From assembly GCF_013179735.1 (NCBI RefSeq), contig NZ_JABMEG010000003.1, positions 62,001 through 126,000 of the forward strand: a stretch of DNA of 64,000 bases, in the 5' to 3' direction. A program made the position numbers and the translations under genes. Source of the stretch: Permianibacter fluminis. Lineage in GTDB: Bacteria; Pseudomonadota; Gammaproteobacteria; Enterobacterales; Permianibacteraceae. The notes under the pieces were generated by a model. That model was not told the origin of the DNA, searched no databases, and was given only the letters and a program-made list of their open reading frames with translations. Positions 16,108 to 25,906 of this stretch are shown here, piece after piece; positions within the stretch are counted from its first letter, which is position 1; the number at the start of each line of letters is the position of its first letter.

Positions 16108-16623
16108 TCAGCCGCTCAGCCGCTGCACGCCACTACCCGTGTAAGTCGCCGCGAGTTCGCTCACGCGGCGACCATCTGGTAGTTGCAAATCGGCGGCGAT
16201 TTCGTGCAACGGTAGCACAACAAAGGCGCGTTCGGTCAGGGCGTAATGCGGCACCGTCAGCGCCGGGGTTTGCAGTTGCAGATTGCCGTACAGCAGCAGA
16301 TCCAGATCCAGTGTGCGGGCGGTCCAGCGTTCTGCGCCGCGGGTCCGGCCCTGACGCTGTTCAATCTGCAGCAGTGCGGCCAACAGCGCCTGCGGCGCCA
16401 GGCTGGTTTCGATGGCTGCCACCGCATTGATGTAGTCGGGTTGGGCGGTCTCGCAGTCCGGGCGAGTCAGCGCCGCGCTACGGTAAAGCGAGGAGCGCGC
16501 CACCAGTCGGCTCAGCGGCAAAATGGCCAGCGCATCGATCGCTTGTTGCACTTGCCGAATCGGTTCCGCCAAATTGCTGCCGAGACCGATGTAAGCGCGA
16601 ACGCTGTTGGCACCACCGGTCAT
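16108..16623 (-). CDS. folK: Hydroxymethyldihydropterin pyrophosphokinase
   Basis: 171 residues. FolK transfers pyrophosphate from ATP to the pterin in folate synthesis. The protein shows AYIGLGSN at the N-terminus and the HPPK signature RWTARTLDLDLLLYG with two catalytic aspartates; the proline usual before RTLDLD is alanine here. The C-terminal VPHYALTERAFVVLPLHEIA is typical. The ATG overlaps the pcnB stop (ATGA), so the two are translationally coupled. Folate and pantothenate steps meet in this run through the PanB cofactor. Confidence 0.95.
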   Translation of the reverse strand: MTGGANSVRAYIGLGSNLAEPIRQVQQAIDALAILPLSRLVARSSLYRSAALTRPDCETAQPDYINAVAAIETSLAPQALLAALLQIEQRQGRTRGAERWTARTLDLDLLLYGNLQLQTPALTVPHYALTERAFVVLPLHEIAADLQLPDGRRVSELAATYTGSGVQRLSG

Positions 16624-17978
16624 TCGGTTTTGGCGGCCGGTTTGCGCGGGGTGCGCCGACGCGGTTTGCGCTTGCGCTCGCTCGGTGCCCGGGTTTCCGG
16701 TTTGTCGACCCGGCGCAGCAAGGCGGCGCGCTCATCGGCATCGCCATCCTGATAGTGCTGCCACCAGTCGACCAGCTCTTGCAGCGGCTCGCCCGCTTGT
16801 GCGCGCAAACTGAGCAGATCAAAGGCGGCACGGAAGCGTGGCAATTCCAACAATTTTTCTGCCCGGCTTGGCGTGCGCTGCTGGAAGCGGTGTTGCAGTA
16901 ACCACATTTCCCGCATGACCTGACTGAAGCGTTTGGCGATCGCGGTGATTTCGTGCTGACGATCCAGCACTTCAGTCGCGGCGTCCTGCAGCGCCGGTGC
17001 CGGCGGCACATTACGCTTCAGGCGTTTGTCGTATTCGGCAGCCACCCCGGGCCACAGCATCACGGCAAACAAAAAGGCCGGATTGACGCCTTTTTCTTCA
17101 GCGATACGGCGATCGGTGTTGGCCAGCGCAATGCGGAACAGTTCGCGCACGGACGGATGTTTGTGCATGGCCGCCGCCGGGCCGGGGAACAGAATCTTGA
17201 ACAGGCCGAGCTCGTCGAGTTGTTCAAAACTGGCGAGGCCATGGCCGGTCAGGAACATCTTGGCGCATTCATCCCAGAGCCGGGCGTTGGAAACGTTTTC
17301 CAGCAATTTGCCGAGCGCGAGGATCGGTTCGCGGGTCTTCGGTTCGATCTTGAATTCGAGTTTGGCAGCCAATCGGGCAGCGCGCAGCATCCGAACCGGA
17401 TCTTCGCGGTAACGGGTTTCCGGATCGCCAATCAGGCGCAGGGTTTTCTTTTGCAGATCTTTCAAGCCGCCGAGAAAATCGACGACCGAAAAATCGGCGA
17501 TGTTGTAGTAGAGCGCGTTGACGGTGAAATCGCGGCGGATGGCATCGTCTTCAATCGTGCCGTAAACGTTGTCGCGCAGCACCATGCCGTGCTCGGTTTG
17601 CGGCGCGTCGTCGTTGACCGCGCGGAACGTCGCCACCTCGACCACATCCTGACCGAACAGCACATGCGCCAGGCGGAAGCGGCGACCAATCAGCCGGCAG
17701 TTGCGGAAAACTTTTTGCACTTCTTCCGGTTTGGCATTGGTGGCAACGTCGAAATCTTTTGGATGCTGGCCGAGCAGAATGTCGCGGACGCCGCCGCCGA
17801 CCAGATAGGCCTCGTACCCGGCCTTGTTGAGCCGGTACAACACCTTCAAGGCGTTGTCGCTGATTTGCGAACGTGAGACGTGGTGCTGATCACGCGCGAT
17901 GATCTGCTTGCGCAGCCGCGTTTTCGAAGGTCGGCCGACCGTCCGCTGGATGAACTGGTTGATGCGGGAAAAAATCAC
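16620..17978 (-). CDS. pcnB: Poly(A) polymerase I
   Basis: 452 residues starting at GTG 17978. PcnB adds 3' poly(A) tails that mark RNAs for decay. The nucleotidyltransferase core has YLVGGGVRDILLG and the metal-binding pair in DFDVAT (about residues 60-80), then FRLAHVLF, the RRDFTVNALYYN block and the REDPVRMLRAARLAAKLEF neck. The C-terminus (after about 410) is a basic Arg/Lys/Pro-rich tail (RKRKPRRRTPRKP), as in PcnB of E. coli, likely for RNA contact. The family's long N-terminal arm (about 35 residues) is present. Confidence 0.95.
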   Translation of the reverse strand: MIFSRINQFIQRTVGRPSKTRLRKQIIARDQHHVSRSQISDNALKVLYRLNKAGYEAYLVGGGVRDILLGQHPKDFDVATNAKPEEVQKVFRNCRLIGRRFRLAHVLFGQDVVEVATFRAVNDDAPQTEHGMVLRDNVYGTIEDDAIRRDFTVNALYYNIADFSVVDFLGGLKDLQKKTLRLIGDPETRYREDPVRMLRAARLAAKLEFKIEPKTREPILALGKLLENVSNARLWDECAKMFLTGHGLASFEQLDELGLFKILFPGPAAAMHKHPSVRELFRIALANTDRRIAEEKGVNPAFLFAVMLWPGVAAEYDKRLKRNVPPAPALQDAATEVLDRQHEITAIAKRFSQVMREMWLLQHRFQQRTPSRAEKLLELPRFRAAFDLLSLRAQAGEPLQELVDWWQHYQDGDADERAALLRRVDKPETRAPSERKRKPRRRTPRKPAAKTE

Positions 17979-18060
17979 GTACGGTCAGTGGCTTAGGGGA
18001 AAGTCCAATGATAGCCGCTCGGCACGGTGGATGCATCTGTCGGCTGTGCCGCTGCCCGGA

Positions 18061-18933
18061 TTACGCCAGCATGACCGGGCCACGCGGCACCCGGTCGATA
18101 CGCCAGTGTGCGCAGGCCTCGGCCAGCAGCGCTGGAATGTCATCGCCGGGCGGAACCGGCTGCCCGAGCACCGCCAGCGCCTGCTTGAGTAAACCCAAGG
18201 CATCGGCGCCCGTGATGGCCGGCGCGTAATTCTGCTTCGACAGCTTGCGGCCATCGGCCTGGACGATCAGCGGCAGATGCGCCCAGCGCGGCGGCGTCCC
18301 GCCGAGCAGCTGCCAGAGATACAGCTGCCGTGGCGTGGCATCGAGCAGATCGGCACCGCGGACGACCTCGGTGATGCCCTGATCCACATCATCCACCACC
18401 ACCGCCAGCTGGTAGGCATACAGGCCGTCGCGCCGTTTCAGCACCACGTCGTCCAGCTCGGTGTCGGGAAAGCGGCAGGCGCCCCAGATGGCATCCTCGA
18501 ACGGCAACGGTTCGCGTCCTGCCTGCAAGCGCCAGGCGACGCCATCGGCCAGCGGCAAACCGCGCTGCCGACAGTGCTTGCTGCAACGGCCCTGATTGTC
18601 CTGCAGTTCACGCCGGCTGCAATCGCAGCCATACAGCAGGCCGCGCTGACGTAGCTGCTCCAGCACTTCGTCGTAGCGATCGCTGCGACGGCTCTGGTAC
18701 AGCACCGTGCCGTCCCAGTGCAAACCGAACGCCGTCAGCTGGCGCAAGATGGTGTCGGCAGCACCGGCCTGCTCACGTGGCGGATCGATATCCTCCATCC
18801 GCACCAGCCATTGTCCCCCCTGCGATTTCGCCGACAGATATGACCCGAGCGCCGCCACCAGCGAGCCGAAATGCAGCGGGCCAGACGGCGAGGGGGCGAA
18901 GCGACCGATGACAAGACTATTTGTCTGCAGCAT
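18061..18933 (-). CDS. gluQ: Glutamyl-Q tRNA(Asp) synthetase
   Basis: 290 residues, the short paralogue of glutamyl-tRNA synthetase that lacks the anticodon domain and attaches glutamate to queuosine in tRNA-Asp. The N-terminus GRFAPSPSGPLHFGSL carries the HIGH-like HFG site; the KMSKS-like motif is KLSKQN. The zinc-binding cysteines (GCDCSRREL and, 12 residues on, CSKHC) are present. Gene order dksA-gluQ is common in gammaproteobacteria; here a small orphan gene lies between them. Confidence 0.95.
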   Translation of the reverse strand: MLQTNSLVIGRFAPSPSGPLHFGSLVAALGSYLSAKSQGGQWLVRMEDIDPPREQAGAADTILRQLTAFGLHWDGTVLYQSRRSDRYDEVLEQLRQRGLLYGCDCSRRELQDNQGRCSKHCRQRGLPLADGVAWRLQAGREPLPFEDAIWGACRFPDTELDDVVLKRRDGLYAYQLAVVVDDVDQGITEVVRGADLLDATPRQLYLWQLLGGTPPRWAHLPLIVQADGRKLSKQNYAPAITGADALGLLKQALAVLGQPVPPGDDIPALLAEACAHWRIDRVPRGPVMLA

Positions 18934-18951
18934 GAGTCAATCTCGCGATAT

Positions 18952-19596
18952 TTAAGGCGGCAGAACAATCCCATAGTTTGAAAACAAATAGATCGAAACT
19001 TCGTCAGTATTCAAAAGTCTTCGAACTTGCGCCTCATTCTGCGGGGCATCATCCCAAAAACCATTTACCAATTTTCCGGCCACCAGTCCACTCACATTAT
19101 GTTCGGCGTAATTGATTAGCTTTTCATTGTTAACAGGGTCAAAAAGCGGCTTCATAAACGGCGCAATATCTGGAACACAGAGCCCAATGGCACAAAGCCA
19201 CTTGTCCAGCTCAAAGGAGTCTGTATTTTGGTCTTCAAGAAGGGATGAAATTTTCTGTGTAAGGCAATTGTTGATTGCACAAATTTCATCCACTGGCCAG
19301 TTCTGCCAAGAAGCCAATTTTAACTTTTCGAAAACAACCTCCGGATCTGGCCAGTCAAAGCCACCTGACACCGATAGCTCGATAATCCTCGGCAGAAAAT
19401 ACTTAAAATCGGCTATTGAACCAACGGTGAGCAGAACGCCTGATGCGTAAGAGGATAATTCGTCGGCAGTGAGCTCGCCCAATTTTTTTGACAACAGTGT
19501 GCTGACTTCTTTACTTGTCATGCAACACGGGCACACTGGGATGGTTGTCGGTTTTGGATAATGAGCGAAGGCTTCGTAGAGAGTCGTGCAGTCCAT
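18952..19596 (-). CDS. Orphan cytoplasmic protein between dksA and gluQ
   Basis: 214 residues from ATG 19596. The frame stays open further upstream, but that part crosses the dksA terminator and overlaps dksA, so I reject it. No signal or membrane segment. There is a cysteine cluster PVCPCC near residue 21-26 and alternating helical segments with conserved-looking tryptophans. I do not recognise a family; helical repeat or immunity-like proteins can look like this. It is AT-richer than its neighbours and has its own start after a terminator, so it probably uses a separate promoter. Function unknown. Confidence 0.6.
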   Translation of the reverse strand: MDCTTLYEAFAHYPKPTTIPVCPCCMTSKEVSTLLSKKLGELTADELSSYASGVLLTVGSIADFKYFLPRIIELSVSGGFDWPDPEVVFEKLKLASWQNWPVDEICAINNCLTQKISSLLEDQNTDSFELDKWLCAIGLCVPDIAPFMKPLFDPVNNEKLINYAEHNVSGLVAGKLVNGFWDDAPQNEAQVRRLLNTDEVSIYLFSNYGIVLPP

Positions 19597-19627
19597 TTGC
19601 AGGCCTGGAGCTTTGATGTGTCGAGAC

Positions 19628-19654
19628 AAAAACGCCCGCAATCGCGGGCGTTTT
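19628..19654 (-). terminator. Terminator after dksA
   Basis: Read on the minus strand: AAAACGCCCGC, loop GATT, GCGGGCGTTTTT. It lies 17 bases beyond the dksA stop codon and isolates dksA from the downstream orphan gene. Confidence 0.88.
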
Positions 19655-19670
19655 GGTAAAACCGGAACGA

Positions 19671-20798
19671 TCAGTTCCCGTATTGCTTCTCTTTGATTTC
19701 CGCCAACGTTTTGCAGTCGATGCACAGCGAGGCGGTTGGCCGGGCTTCCAGCCGGCGGATGCCGATTTCGACGCCGCACTGTTCACAATAGCCGTATTCA
19801 TCGGCATCGATTTGCTTCAGCGCTTCGTCGATCTTTTTCAGCAGCTTGCGTTCGCGATCGCGGGTGCGCAGTTCCAGGCTGAATTCTTCTTCCTGGGCAG
19901 CGCGGTCGAGCTGGTCCGGGAAGTTGGCGGCTTCATCCTGCATGTGATGCACGGTGCGGTCGACTTCTTCGCGCAGCTGTTGTTTCCAGGCACCAAGAAT
20001 TTTGCGGAAGTGATTGGCTTGCGGCTCGCACATATACGCTTCGTCTTTCTTCAGCGGATACGGGGCAATGCCGAGGCTGGCCAGCGTTTGCGAGGTCGAG
20101 GCTTTCAACTGCGCTTCGGTGAATTCGGCGCGCAGTTTTTTCTTGCCGTCCAGATCAAGTGGCTTGGCGGCCGGTTTGGCTTTGGCGACTTTTTCCGGTG
20201 CCACGCTTTTGGCGACGGCCGGTTTCATTTCGGTAACTTTGGCAGTTTTTTCTGAGGCGACAGCTTTCACAGGACTTGCGACTTCCTTGACGGCTTTCGG
20301 TGCCACTTTGGGCTCCGCTTTGGCCGGGGTTACGGGTTTGCTGGCGGCTGCGGGTTTGGCAACCGGCGCAGCTTTAGCGACGGTTTTCGATTCGGGTTTG
20401 GCGGCCGCTTTCGGTTCTGGCTTCGCGCTGGCCTTGGCCGGTTTGGCTTCCACTTTGGTGGCGGCTTTGACCGGTTTTTCGGCGGGCTTGGCCGCGGCTT
20501 TTGCCGCTACCGGCTTGGCGGCCGCTTTGCTGGCCGGTGCCGGTTTCGCGGCCGGTTTGGCTGCAGGCTTGGCGGCCGGTTTCGCCGCCGGTTTGGCAGC
20601 GGCCTTGGCTGGCGCCGGCTTGGCAGCAACCGGTTTTTTCGCCGGGGCGGCTTTGCTGGCCGGTTTCGCGGCGGCTTTGGCAGCGGGCTTTGCGGCCGGT
20701 TTGGCGGCTGCTTTTGCCGCCGGTTTTGCTGCCGGCTTTACCGGTTTCGCGGTGCTTGTGCTGCTCGCCGCTTTTTTGCTGGCAGGCTTCTGGGCCAT
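19671..20798 (-). CDS. dksA: RNA polymerase-binding transcription factor DksA with long histone-H1-like N-terminal tail
   Basis: 375 residues, against about 150 for normal DksA. Residues from about 231 to 375 are a full DksA: coiled coil with the catalytic tip NFPDQLDRAAQEEE (both aspartates present), the C4 zinc finger (CEQC and CIDC) and the GIGIRRLEARPT-type segment. DksA acts with ppGpp in the secondary channel of RNA polymerase. Residues 1 to about 215 are almost only Ala, Lys, Pro, Val and Ser in KPAAK-like repeats, resembling histone H1 tails and AlgP. The frame runs without break and ATG 20798 has GGGAGAT upstream (GGAG-type site), so the fusion looks real. The tail could bind DNA or RNA nonspecifically. 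Confidence 0.9.
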   Translation of the reverse strand: MAQKPASKKAASSTSTAKPVKPAAKPAAKAAAKPAAKPAAKAAAKPASKAAPAKKPVAAKPAPAKAAAKPAAKPAAKPAAKPAAKPAPASKAAAKPVAAKAAAKPAEKPVKAATKVEAKPAKASAKPEPKAAAKPESKTVAKAAPVAKPAAASKPVTPAKAEPKVAPKAVKEVASPVKAVASEKTAKVTEMKPAVAKSVAPEKVAKAKPAAKPLDLDGKKKLRAEFTEAQLKASTSQTLASLGIAPYPLKKDEAYMCEPQANHFRKILGAWKQQLREEVDRTVHHMQDEAANFPDQLDRAAQEEEFSLELRTRDRERKLLKKIDEALKQIDADEYGYCEQCGVEIGIRRLEARPTASLCIDCKTLAEIKEKQYGN

Positions 20799-21007
20799 TG
20801 TTATCTCCCTTAAATCACTCGCAGATGGTCATCGCATCGGGACAGGATGGCCACCAGGTGGTAGAACCGGACGGTGCACTATAGCCGTCGCGACGGCGCT
20901 GGCAACTGTCATGACCGTTTTCACTCCCTGATCGGAGCTTTCGCTGATTGTCGCGTGCCGCGCTTGGCAGGTCGCGGCAGCGCCGCAGGTTCGGCCATGG
21001 CGGCCGC

Positions 21008-21328
21008 CTATTCCATCAGATAGATCACGCCGTTTTCAATCACGATCGGTAAAGATTGCAAAGAACGGCCCTGACAGGGGCCCCAGGTACAGTAACCATT
21101 GTCGACATTGAACAGCGCACCGTGCGTGGAACACTGCAATTGGCTGCCATCCAGACTCATGAAGCGGTTTTCCTGCCACTCCAGCGGGACACCGGCATGC
21201 GGGCAGCGATTGACGTAAGCCCAGGCGCGCAGGCCGCGCCGGGTCACGACCAGAGTCTGCTTGTCGGTATAGGGAAAGGCCAGTGCTTCGCAGTTGGGAA
21301 TATCGGTTAGGGCACAGAGTTCGCGCAT
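21008..21328 (-). CDS. Rieske [2Fe-2S] ferredoxin-like protein
   Basis: 106 residues from ATG 21328 (MRELCALTDIP); the frame extends upstream but crosses the ribA promoter region. The two cluster-binding motifs are CPHAGVPL (Cys-x-His) and CSTHGALF (Cys-x-x-His), with spacing as in NirD-like and ferredoxin-type Rieske proteins. No membrane anchor. Such small proteins pass electrons to oxygenases or reductases; no partner is adjacent. It is divergent from ribA, starting 83 bases away. Confidence 0.88.
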   Translation of the reverse strand: MRELCALTDIPNCEALAFPYTDKQTLVVTRRGLRAWAYVNRCPHAGVPLEWQENRFMSLDGSQLQCSTHGALFNVDNGYCTWGPCQGRSLQSLPIVIENGVIYLME

Positions 21329-21410
21329 TATTCGACCGTATCGAGCGGGGGCCGGACTGGCTGGTGTACAATTCCAAGCCTGATTTCCCGCCAAAAAGTG
21401 GTGGTTTTCG

Positions 21411-22055
21411 GTGTCAGTTCTTGCTCAAGAGCCAGGTGCAGAACCTGCTCAATTTATCACCGCCCGTCTGCCGACGCGTTATGGCGATTTTCGCATCAGT
21501 GTGCTGCCGCCGGTCGCCGGCGACAAGCCGCAGACTGATCGGCCACTCAACGACAAGGAACATGTCGTCCTTGCGATGGGTGACCTGACGGCGCCCGGCC
21601 CGGCGCCGCTGCTGCGGCTGCATTCCGAATGCCTGACCGGCGATGCCCTGCACAGCCTGCGCTGTGACTGCGGTTTTCAGCTGGAAGCGGCGTTGTCGAT
21701 GATCGCGGCCGAAGGTCGTGGCGCGATTTTGTACCTGCGCCAGGAAGGCCGCGGCATTGGTCTGGTCAACAAATTGCGGGCCTATGCGCTTCAGGATCAG
21801 GGTCAGGATACGGTCGAGGCCAATGTCAGCCTCGGCTTTGGCCCGGACCAGCGGGATTACGCCGACGCGGTCGCGCTGCTGCGTGCCCTGAATCTCAGCA
21901 GCGTACGTTTGATGACCAATAACCCGCGCAAGGTCAAGGCGCTGGAGGAGGCCGGCATCACCGTGACCGAGCGGGTGCCGATGAAGTTTGGCAGCAATCC
22001 GCACAACTTCCGCTATCTCGAAGCCAAGTCGAACAAGCTCGGCCATTTGCTCTGA
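21411..22055 (+). CDS. ribA: GTP cyclohydrolase II
   Basis: 214 residues starting at GTG 21411. RibA opens GTP to the diaminopyrimidine that starts riboflavin synthesis. The zinc site is made of CLTGDALHSLRCDCGFQ (three cysteines). Further motifs are YLRQEGRGIGLVNKLRAY and the C-terminal MTNNPRKVKALEEAGI. A segment around residues 30-50 is somewhat longer than in E. coli RibA. It is a stand-alone RibA, not fused to RibB. No FMN riboswitch pattern was seen upstream. Confidence 0.95.
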   Translation: MSVLAQEPGAEPAQFITARLPTRYGDFRISVLPPVAGDKPQTDRPLNDKEHVVLAMGDLTAPGPAPLLRLHSECLTGDALHSLRCDCGFQLEAALSMIAAEGRGAILYLRQEGRGIGLVNKLRAYALQDQGQDTVEANVSLGFGPDQRDYADAVALLRALNLSSVRLMTNNPRKVKALEEAGITVTERVPMKFGSNPHNFRYLEAKSNKLGHLL

Positions 22056-22174
22056 CCGTGGGCCTGTGGTTTGCCTTCATTTTGTTGTGATCAAATTTTT
22101 GTCGTTATCAACCCTGATTAGTTATCAACCCTTTGCCGATAGCCATTATCGCCATCAACCAGGATCGCCTTGTC

Positions 22175-23473
22175 ATGACCGAACTGCTGCAAGCCCGCTT
22201 GACCACCGATGCTGCCGCCAGCCACTGGGGCAAACAGCCGCTGCTGTCGTTTACCGGCGCCGAGGTGCTGATACACACCGGCAGCGGCGACGATCTGCTG
22301 CGCAAGATTCAGCAGGCCGGTCGCCGGCTCGGTGGCATGAGCCTGCCCGGCGTGCAGCTGGCCGGTGACGGCTGGACACTGGCCGCGCAATGGGCGTTCG
22401 CACTCGGCTTTGATAACGCCAAGCACAGCAGCGAACTGCGCACTGCCGAGCTGCCGGCGGCTGAGCAGGCCGAACTGGCGGCACGGTTGAAAGTGAGCCG
22501 CTTTGTCCGCGATCTGGTCAACGAGACGCCGGAAAACCTGCCGCCGACCACGCTGTGCGAGCGGGTCATCGCGTTTCTGGAACAGCTGGCGCCGGGCGCC
22601 ATCAAGGCCCGCGTCATCAGTGGCGAGGCGCTGCGTGAAGCCGGCTGGGTCGGCATTTATGAAGTCGGTCGCGGCTCCAACCGTCCACCGGCAATGCTGC
22701 AGCTGGAATACTGTCCGGCTGGCATGGAGCAGCAACCGGTCGCCGCTGCGCTGGTCGGCAAAGGCATCACGTTTGATTCCGGCGGCTACAGCCTGAAGGC
22801 TTCGGAAGCGATGCTGACCATGAAAATCGACATGGGCGGTGCCGCCACCGTGGCCGGCGCGCTCGCCTTGGCCATTCTGCGTGGCCTGAACAAGCGGGTG
22901 GCGCTGATCCTGTGCTGCGCCGAGAACCTCGTTTCCGGTCACGCCTACAAGCTCGGCGACATCCTGAAATACAAAAACGGCGTCAGTGTCGAGATCGTCA
23001 ACACCGATGCCGAAGGCCGCTTGGTACTGGCCGATGGCCTGATTTACGCCTGCGAACTCGGGGCGCCGTTAATCATCGACGCCGCCACCTTGACTGGCGC
23101 CGCCGTGACCGCGCTCGGGACCGATTACAACGCGGTGTTTGCGCTCGATGGCGCACTGCGCAGCCGTTATCTCGGTTACGCCGAGCAGGAAAACGAGCTG
23201 CACTGGCCGCTGCCGCTGGCCAAATGGCACCAGAACCATTGCCCGTCGCCGTATGCCGATACCGCCAACAGCAAGCCGGTGAAAGGTGGCGGCCCCGGCG
23301 GCGCCAGCAATGCGGCCGGTTTCCTGTCCCGGTTCGTGCCGCGCAATGGCGCGGGTTGGGTCCATGTCGATCTGGCGGCGGCGGCACACAGCAATGACAA
23401 CGGTATGTGGGCGGCCGGCGGTACCGGTGTCGGCGTGCTGACCCTGGCCCGCGCCCTGATCGCCGAGGGCTGA
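22175..23473 (+). CDS. M17 leucyl aminopeptidase family protein (PepB-like)
   Basis: 432 residues from ATG 22175, with AGGA ten bases upstream; a TTG at 22133 would only add a nonconserved lead. M17 enzymes are two-metal cytosolic aminopeptidases that form hexamers. The catalytic domain has GKGITFDSGGYSLK (metal ligands and lysine), MKIDMGGAATVAGA, and the signature NTDAEGRLVLADGL. The N-terminal macro-like domain is short, closer to PepB than to PepA. Followed by the separate mreBCD unit. Confidence 0.92.
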   Translation: MTELLQARLTTDAAASHWGKQPLLSFTGAEVLIHTGSGDDLLRKIQQAGRRLGGMSLPGVQLAGDGWTLAAQWAFALGFDNAKHSSELRTAELPAAEQAELAARLKVSRFVRDLVNETPENLPPTTLCERVIAFLEQLAPGAIKARVISGEALREAGWVGIYEVGRGSNRPPAMLQLEYCPAGMEQQPVAAALVGKGITFDSGGYSLKASEAMLTMKIDMGGAATVAGALALAILRGLNKRVALILCCAENLVSGHAYKLGDILKYKNGVSVEIVNTDAEGRLVLADGLIYACELGAPLIIDAATLTGAAVTALGTDYNAVFALDGALRSRYLGYAEQENELHWPLPLAKWHQNHCPSPYADTANSKPVKGGGPGGASNAAGFLSRFVPRNGAGWVHVDLAAAAHSNDNGMWAAGGTGVGVLTLARALIAEG

Positions 23474-23583
23474 TTTTCTCTCGCGGTTTTGGCCACCCGA
23501 CGGGGCCGGTTTGCCGCCCCGGACGGGCTTGGACCCGAGCCGGAGCCAAAGGCGGAAACTCCGCGCAAAACAAGCATTTGCCC

Positions 23584-23612
23584 TTGCCGGGGTCCACCTC
23601 GGTTGCTACAGT
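23584..23612 (+). promoter_or_regulatory. Candidate sigma-70 promoter for mreB
   Basis: TTGCCG (23584-23589) and TACAGT (23607-23612) with 17 bases between them; transcription would start near 23619, about 110 bases before mreB. The leader holds a hairpin with arms CGGCGGCT and AGCCGCCG at about 23634-23653. Moderate fit to consensus. Confidence 0.4.
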
Positions 23613-23675
23613 ACCGGCACTTTTTCGATGACCGGCGGCTCGCAAGCCGCCGTGTCTTTTCCGGTCACCCTCTGA

Positions 23676-24773
<1,098 letters not shown>

Positions 24774-24781
24774 TGCAAAAA

Positions 24782-24810
24782 GACGCCGCTCAGCCAGACT
24801 GATCGGCGTC
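24782..24810 (+). other. Hairpin in the mreB-mreC spacer
   Basis: Outer arms GACGCCG (24782-24788) and CGGCGTC (24804-24810) with an inner TCAG/CTGA stem. It is followed by a weak pyrimidine stretch (TCTGTTCTGG), not a clean T-run, so it may reduce read-through or protect the mreB end and thus set MreB above MreC. No in-frame canonical start follows before 24908. Confidence 0.55.
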
Positions 24811-24865
24811 TCTGTTCTGGTTGGAGTTTTGCTCGCTCGAGTAAGCCAGCAACGGAGATGGCGCC

Positions 24866-25906
24866 ATAAAATCCCTGTTTACTCGCGGCCCCGCTCAGGG
24901 CATCCGTTTGCTGGTGGCAGCGGCACTCGCTTTGCTGTTGATGGTGCTCGATCACCGCGGCGATCATGTCGCAGGCATTCGCTCGGCGCTCGCTACCTCG
25001 ATTACGCCGGTGTTTTACGTCGCCAGCGTGCCGACCTCGCTGTACAACTGGTTTACCCAGACCGTCGCCTCGCGGGCCGAGATGCAGCGCGAGAACGAGC
25101 AGCTCAAGCAAGAACAATTTTCTTATCGCACTCAATTGCAACGCCTGACCGCGCTGGAAGCGGAAAATGCCCGGCTGCGCGGGCTGCTGTCATCGGCGCG
25201 CAAAACCCGAGGCAAGCGCATGATCGCGGAAGTGATCAACGTGGATCTGGAACCGACCGAACAGCAAGTGCTGGTCAACAAAGGCAGTCAGGACGGCATC
25301 TACGAAGGGCAGGCGGTGCTCGATGCCTTCGGCGTGCTCGGCCAGGTGATTGAAGTTGCGGCGACCACGTCGCGGGTGTTGCTGCTGACCGATTCGCGGC
25401 ACGCGATTCCGGTGCGGATTGAACGCACCGGATTCAACGCCATTGCCGAAGGTACCGGCGCGATGAATCGCTTGCGGCTCAATTTTGTCCCGAACACCAC
25501 CGATATCCGGGAAGGCGATTTGCTGGTCAGCTCGGGTCTGGGTGAACGCTTCCCCGACGGTTATCCGGTTGGCCAAATCGAAGCGATTCGGCGCGATACC
25601 GGGGAAGCCTATGCCGAGATCGATGTGGTGACCGCGGCGCGGATGGAGCGCAGCGGCGAAGTGATGTTGCTGTGGCCGCCGCAAACCTGGCAGCCGGCCA
25701 GCAGCGAAGCGGGCGTCGCGCCGAGCAGCGCGAGCGACAAGCCGGCAATTACTCCCGCGACCGGGCCTGCAAACAGTCCGGCCGGCAATCCGGCCATTAA
25801 TCCCGCCAATACGCCGGCAACACCGGCCTCCACGGCACCCGCGAGTGCGCCGGCAAAACCCAAGCCGAGCAGTCCGGCCGGCAGCATCGGGGAGGCCGCA
25901 CGATGA
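24866..25906 (+). CDS. mreC: Rod shape-determining protein MreC, probable AUA start
   Basis: 346 residues if started at ATA 24866. Reading from there gives IKSLFTRGPAQGIRLL, which lines up residue for residue with the MreC opening (E. coli MKPIFSRGPSLQIRLI as I recall it). GGAG at 24854-24857 is eight bases upstream, and the frame has a stop at 24842. The only canonical start is TTG 24908, which would remove 14 conserved residues but keep the membrane helix. After the helix (about 15-35) come a coiled coil (about 70-105) and the double beta-barrel periplasmic domain; the C-terminal about 80 residues are Pro/Ala/Ser-rich. MreC links MreB to the PBP2/RodA synthase. Confidence 0.93.
   Translation: MKSLFTRGPAQGIRLLVAAALALLLMVLDHRGDHVAGIRSALATSITPVFYVASVPTSLYNWFTQTVASRAEMQRENEQLKQEQFSYRTQLQRLTALEAENARLRGLLSSARKTRGKRMIAEVINVDLEPTEQQVLVNKGSQDGIYEGQAVLDAFGVLGQVIEVAATTSRVLLLTDSRHAIPVRIERTGFNAIAEGTGAMNRLRLNFVPNTTDIREGDLLVSSGLGERFPDGYPVGQIEAIRRDTGEAYAEIDVVTAARMERSGEVMLLWPPQTWQPASSEAGVAPSSASDKPAITPATGPANSPAGNPAINPANTPATPASTAPASAPAKPKPSSPAGSIGEAAR

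Noticed and set aside
15399-16430. Plus-strand open frame of 343 codons
   Set aside because: Antisense to the deoxynucleoside kinase and folK genes; no recognisable product.
24908-24910. TTG as the mreC start
   Set aside because: It would delete the conserved cytoplasmic N-terminus that reads perfectly from the upstream AUA, though it remains the fallback if AUA is not used.
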